The position numbers and the translations under genes were made by a program. From Nemertoderma westbladi (taxonomy: Eukaryota; Xenacoelomorpha; Nemertodermatida; Nemertodermatidae): DNA of 35,941 nt. Of this stretch, positions 34,578-35,941 are shown piece by piece. Positions within the stretch are counted from its first letter, which is position 1. Every line of letters begins with the position of its first letter. Below the pieces are notes generated by a model that made no database searches, was not told the DNA's origin, and saw only the letters and a program-made list of their open reading frames with translations. The DNA is taken from positions 1-35,941 of the forward strand of contig JAUCBJ010004486.1 in assembly GCA_032718475.1 (NCBI GenBank), given 5' to 3'.

Positions 34578-34838
34578 TTATTGTTATTTTTGGATGCTAG
34601 TAAGATATTTGATAGTAAAGCAAGAAAAACTATATACAACTAATGCATGGCTATTTTATGATATTTGTCTATTGAGGAATTCAACTCCATTATTTTGTTC
34701 CTTTTGGTTGCACATTGGAAATATAATGGACCCAGTGGACAAAATTATATCTGTAGACTGTAGTGCATTTAGACTTAACTTAGATTTGGATTTAACTTAA
34801 CTTTAATTTAAGTTAACTTAGATTTAGTTTGGACAGGT
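34578..34838 (+). pseudogene. Possible remnant of LINE RT motif A region
   Basis: The plus frame from 34578 reads LLLFLDASKIFDSKARKTIY before a stop. DASKxFD is the usual RT motif A of CR1- and jockey-like LINEs. Later sequence is broken by stops and by a TTAACTTAGATTT-rich low-complexity stretch at about 34765-34830. It lies in the right order before the motif-B fragment at 34839, but the spacing is about 120 bp longer than normal. Tentative. Confidence 0.35.
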
Positions 34839-34957
34839 AACTTTCTTACTGGGCGTACCCAATCTGTTAGGGATAGTGGAGTATTAAGTGAAGTGGGACT
34901 CGAATGGTGACCAGTGGCATTCCTCAAGGGACTGTTACTGCGCCACTATTATTCTTT
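34839..34957 (+). pseudogene. LINE RT motif-B fragment
   Basis: The frame NFLTGRTQSVRDSGVLSEVG, then after a shift VTSGIPQGTVTAPLLFFYYI, matches the FL-GRTQ-V ... SG-PQGT-L-PLLF pattern of CR1/jockey-type reverse transcriptases (motif B). A frame change or indel near 34907 disables it. Similarity stops at about 34957, where the 412-bp tandem repeat starts, so that repeat probably inserted in or next to this fragment. Confidence 0.7.
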
Positions 34958-35140
34958 TATTATATAGGAAGGGATCTTGGGGTCTTAGCCTCGAATGATA
35001 AGTTTATTTTACCGAAAATAACTTATCTTTTATTGGCGCAATTGTAGGACTAATCCCATCACATGCGTACTTTTTAACCGGGTAGTGTACAAATTTAGGA
35101 ATCGCGTAATTTTTTCTTGAAATTAATATCTCATATCTCT

Positions 35141-35190
35141 CCAAACCACGTACGCGTTTCGACCTTACTGGGTCTCATCAGCGTGGTGTC
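35141..35190 (-). ncRNA. Hammerhead ribozyme motif (type I), copy 1
   Basis: Read on the minus strand. Stem I 5' strand ACCACG (35187-35182); CUGAUGA (35181-35175); stem II GACC (35174-35171), loop CAGUAA, GGUC (35164-35161); GAAA (35160-35157); CGCG, then U (35152) and A (35151). Cleavage is predicted after A35151, and stem I 3' strand CGUGGU (35150-35145) pairs with ACCACG. All invariant core bases (CUGA-GA, GAA, A15.1 with U16.1, H17 = A) are present. Stem III is minimal, but ACGCGU is self-complementary, as in double hammerheads of Penelope-like elements. Self-cleavage is predicted, not shown. Confidence 0.85.
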
Positions 35191-35250
35191 GGATTCGAAC
35201 CTGGGACCTCGAGGTGGAAGCCGAGACTACAACCACTAGGCCACAGGTTC
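35191..35250 (-). promoter_or_regulatory. tRNA-like region with A and B boxes, copy 1
   Basis: Minus-strand TGGCCTAGTGG (35243-35233) fits the RNA polymerase III A box, and GGTTCGAATCC (35201-35191) fits the B box exactly. The 31-nt spacing is normal for a tRNA. An anticodon-like loop CTTCCAC lies between. The T and acceptor stems do not form, since the B box runs straight into the hammerhead stem I (GACACCACG), so this is a promoter-like remnant and not a tRNA gene. Confidence 0.75.
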
Positions 35251-35552
35251 TTGAGATATGGAGTATTAATTTCAAAGCCAGCTGCCATTTTATTAGCCCC
35301 TGATTTTTTATTATTGATAGTAACAATGTGTTGGCAAGCTGTATTTTTCGAGGTGTTTGTTATTATACATTTATTATAGGAAGGGATCTTGGGGTCTTAG
35401 CCTCGAATGATAAGTTTATTTTACCGAAAATAACTTATCTTTTATTGGCGCAATTGTAGGACTAATCCCATCACATGCGTACTTTTTAACCGGGTAGTGT
35501 ACAAATTTAGGAATCGCGTAATTTTTTCTTGAAATTAATATCTCATATCTCT

Positions 35553-35602
35553 CCAAACCACGTACGCGTTTCGACCTTACTGGGTCTCATCAGCGTGGTG
35601 TC
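35553..35602 (-). ncRNA. Hammerhead ribozyme motif (type I), copy 2
   Basis: Same motif 412 bp on, with CUGAUGA at 35593-35587 and predicted cleavage after A35563. Tandem transcripts carrying both copies would release a 412-nt monomer. No base difference from copy 1 was seen. Confidence 0.85.
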
Positions 35603-35662
35603 GGATTCGAACCTGGGACCTCGAGGTGGAAGCCGAGACTACAACCACTAGGCCACAGGTTC
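35603..35662 (-). promoter_or_regulatory. tRNA-like region with A and B boxes, copy 2
   Basis: Repeats the A box (35655-35645) and B box (35613-35603) of copy 1 without visible change, again directly preceding the hammerhead in the transcript sense. Confidence 0.75.
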
Positions 35663-35941
35663 TTGAGATATGGAGTATTAATTTCAAAGCCAGCTGCCAT
35701 TTTATTAGCCCCTGATTTTTTATTATTGATAGTAACAATGTGTTGGCAAGCTGTATTTTTCGAGGTGTTTGTTATTATACATTTATTATAGGAAGGGATC
35801 TTGGGGTCTTAGCCTCGAATGATAAGTTTATTTTACCGAAAATAACTTATCTTTTATTGGCGCAATTGTAGGACTAATCCCATCACATGCGTACTTTTTA
35901 ACCGGGTAGTGTACAAATTTAGGAATCGCGTAATTTTTTCT

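Larger units (their letters stand above)
34958..35941 (-). mobile_element. 412-bp tandem units, retrozyme-like, with hammerhead and tRNA-like boxes
   Basis: The string AGGAAGGGATCTTGGGGTCT occurs at 34966, 35378 and 35790, exactly 412 bp apart each time. Units 34966-35377 and 35378-35789 look identical by eye, and the third is cut by the window end at 152 bp. On the minus strand each full unit carries, in order: an A box, a B box, a full hammerhead ribozyme core, an AT-rich segment, and a hairpin (GATAAGT and ACTTATC arms, 35000-35030 in the first copy). No protein is encoded. Small (170-400 nt or so) head-to-tail units with a type I hammerhead are the definition of metazoan retrozymes, which give rise to small circular RNAs. 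Membership in that class is inferred. Confidence 0.85.

Noticed and set aside
35191-35250. A tRNA gene (Gly TCC-like) on the minus strand
   Set aside because: The A and B boxes are good, but the T and acceptor stems cannot form and the sequence runs directly into the hammerhead.

Overview
The window is non-coding-rich nuclear DNA from an animal, probably a marine invertebrate. Supporting this are spliced exons of an axonemal dynein, several LINE families, a piggyBac remnant, a tRNA-derived SINE and tandem DNA carrying a hammerhead ribozyme motif. Nothing looks bacterial: there are no operons, and the long open frames are mostly read-throughs of tandem repeats.

Layout. (1) 1-25033: one huge 55-bp minisatellite, roughly 430 units, interrupted once at 14682-16150 by a 5'-truncated LINE on the minus strand with an intact reverse transcriptase frame. 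The array has sub-domains with distinct sequence variants and higher-order repeats of 11, 13 and 15 units. (2) 25289-25446 and 26641-26797, minus strand: two consecutive exons of a dynein heavy chain of the DNAH5/DNAH8 (outer-arm) type, covering the start of the microtubule-binding stalk. Both have matching splice phases. The 1.2-kb intron between them is almost wholly tandem DNA (43-bp and 26-bp arrays plus a 19-nt C run). The 55-bp array lies downstream in the next intron, which must therefore exceed 25 kb. (3) 26893-30900: a second copy of the same LINE 3' end, 30-bp and 17-bp arrays, a 113-bp offset duplication, a poly(A)-tailed jockey/CR1-like LINE fragment abutting a broken piggyBac transposase, and a 65-bp LINE stub with a perfect 19-bp target-site duplication. 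(4) 31079-34200: a three-copy ~160-bp repeat with a SINE inserted in it, another LINE 3' end, an ~800-bp element with ~132-bp inverted arms, and a fourth copy of the LINE 3' end. (5) 34578-34957: degraded LINE reverse transcriptase motifs. (6) 34958-35941: a 412-bp unit in head-to-tail tandem, two full copies and one cut by the window edge. Each full minus-strand unit carries tRNA-like A and B boxes followed directly by a complete type I hammerhead ribozyme core. This is the strongest candidate for an unusual system and resembles a metazoan retrozyme.

The only host gene supported is the dynein. The rest is mobile or tandem DNA inside, or upstream of, its introns. No further dynein exon was recognised to the right of 26797, although short exons could have been missed by eye.
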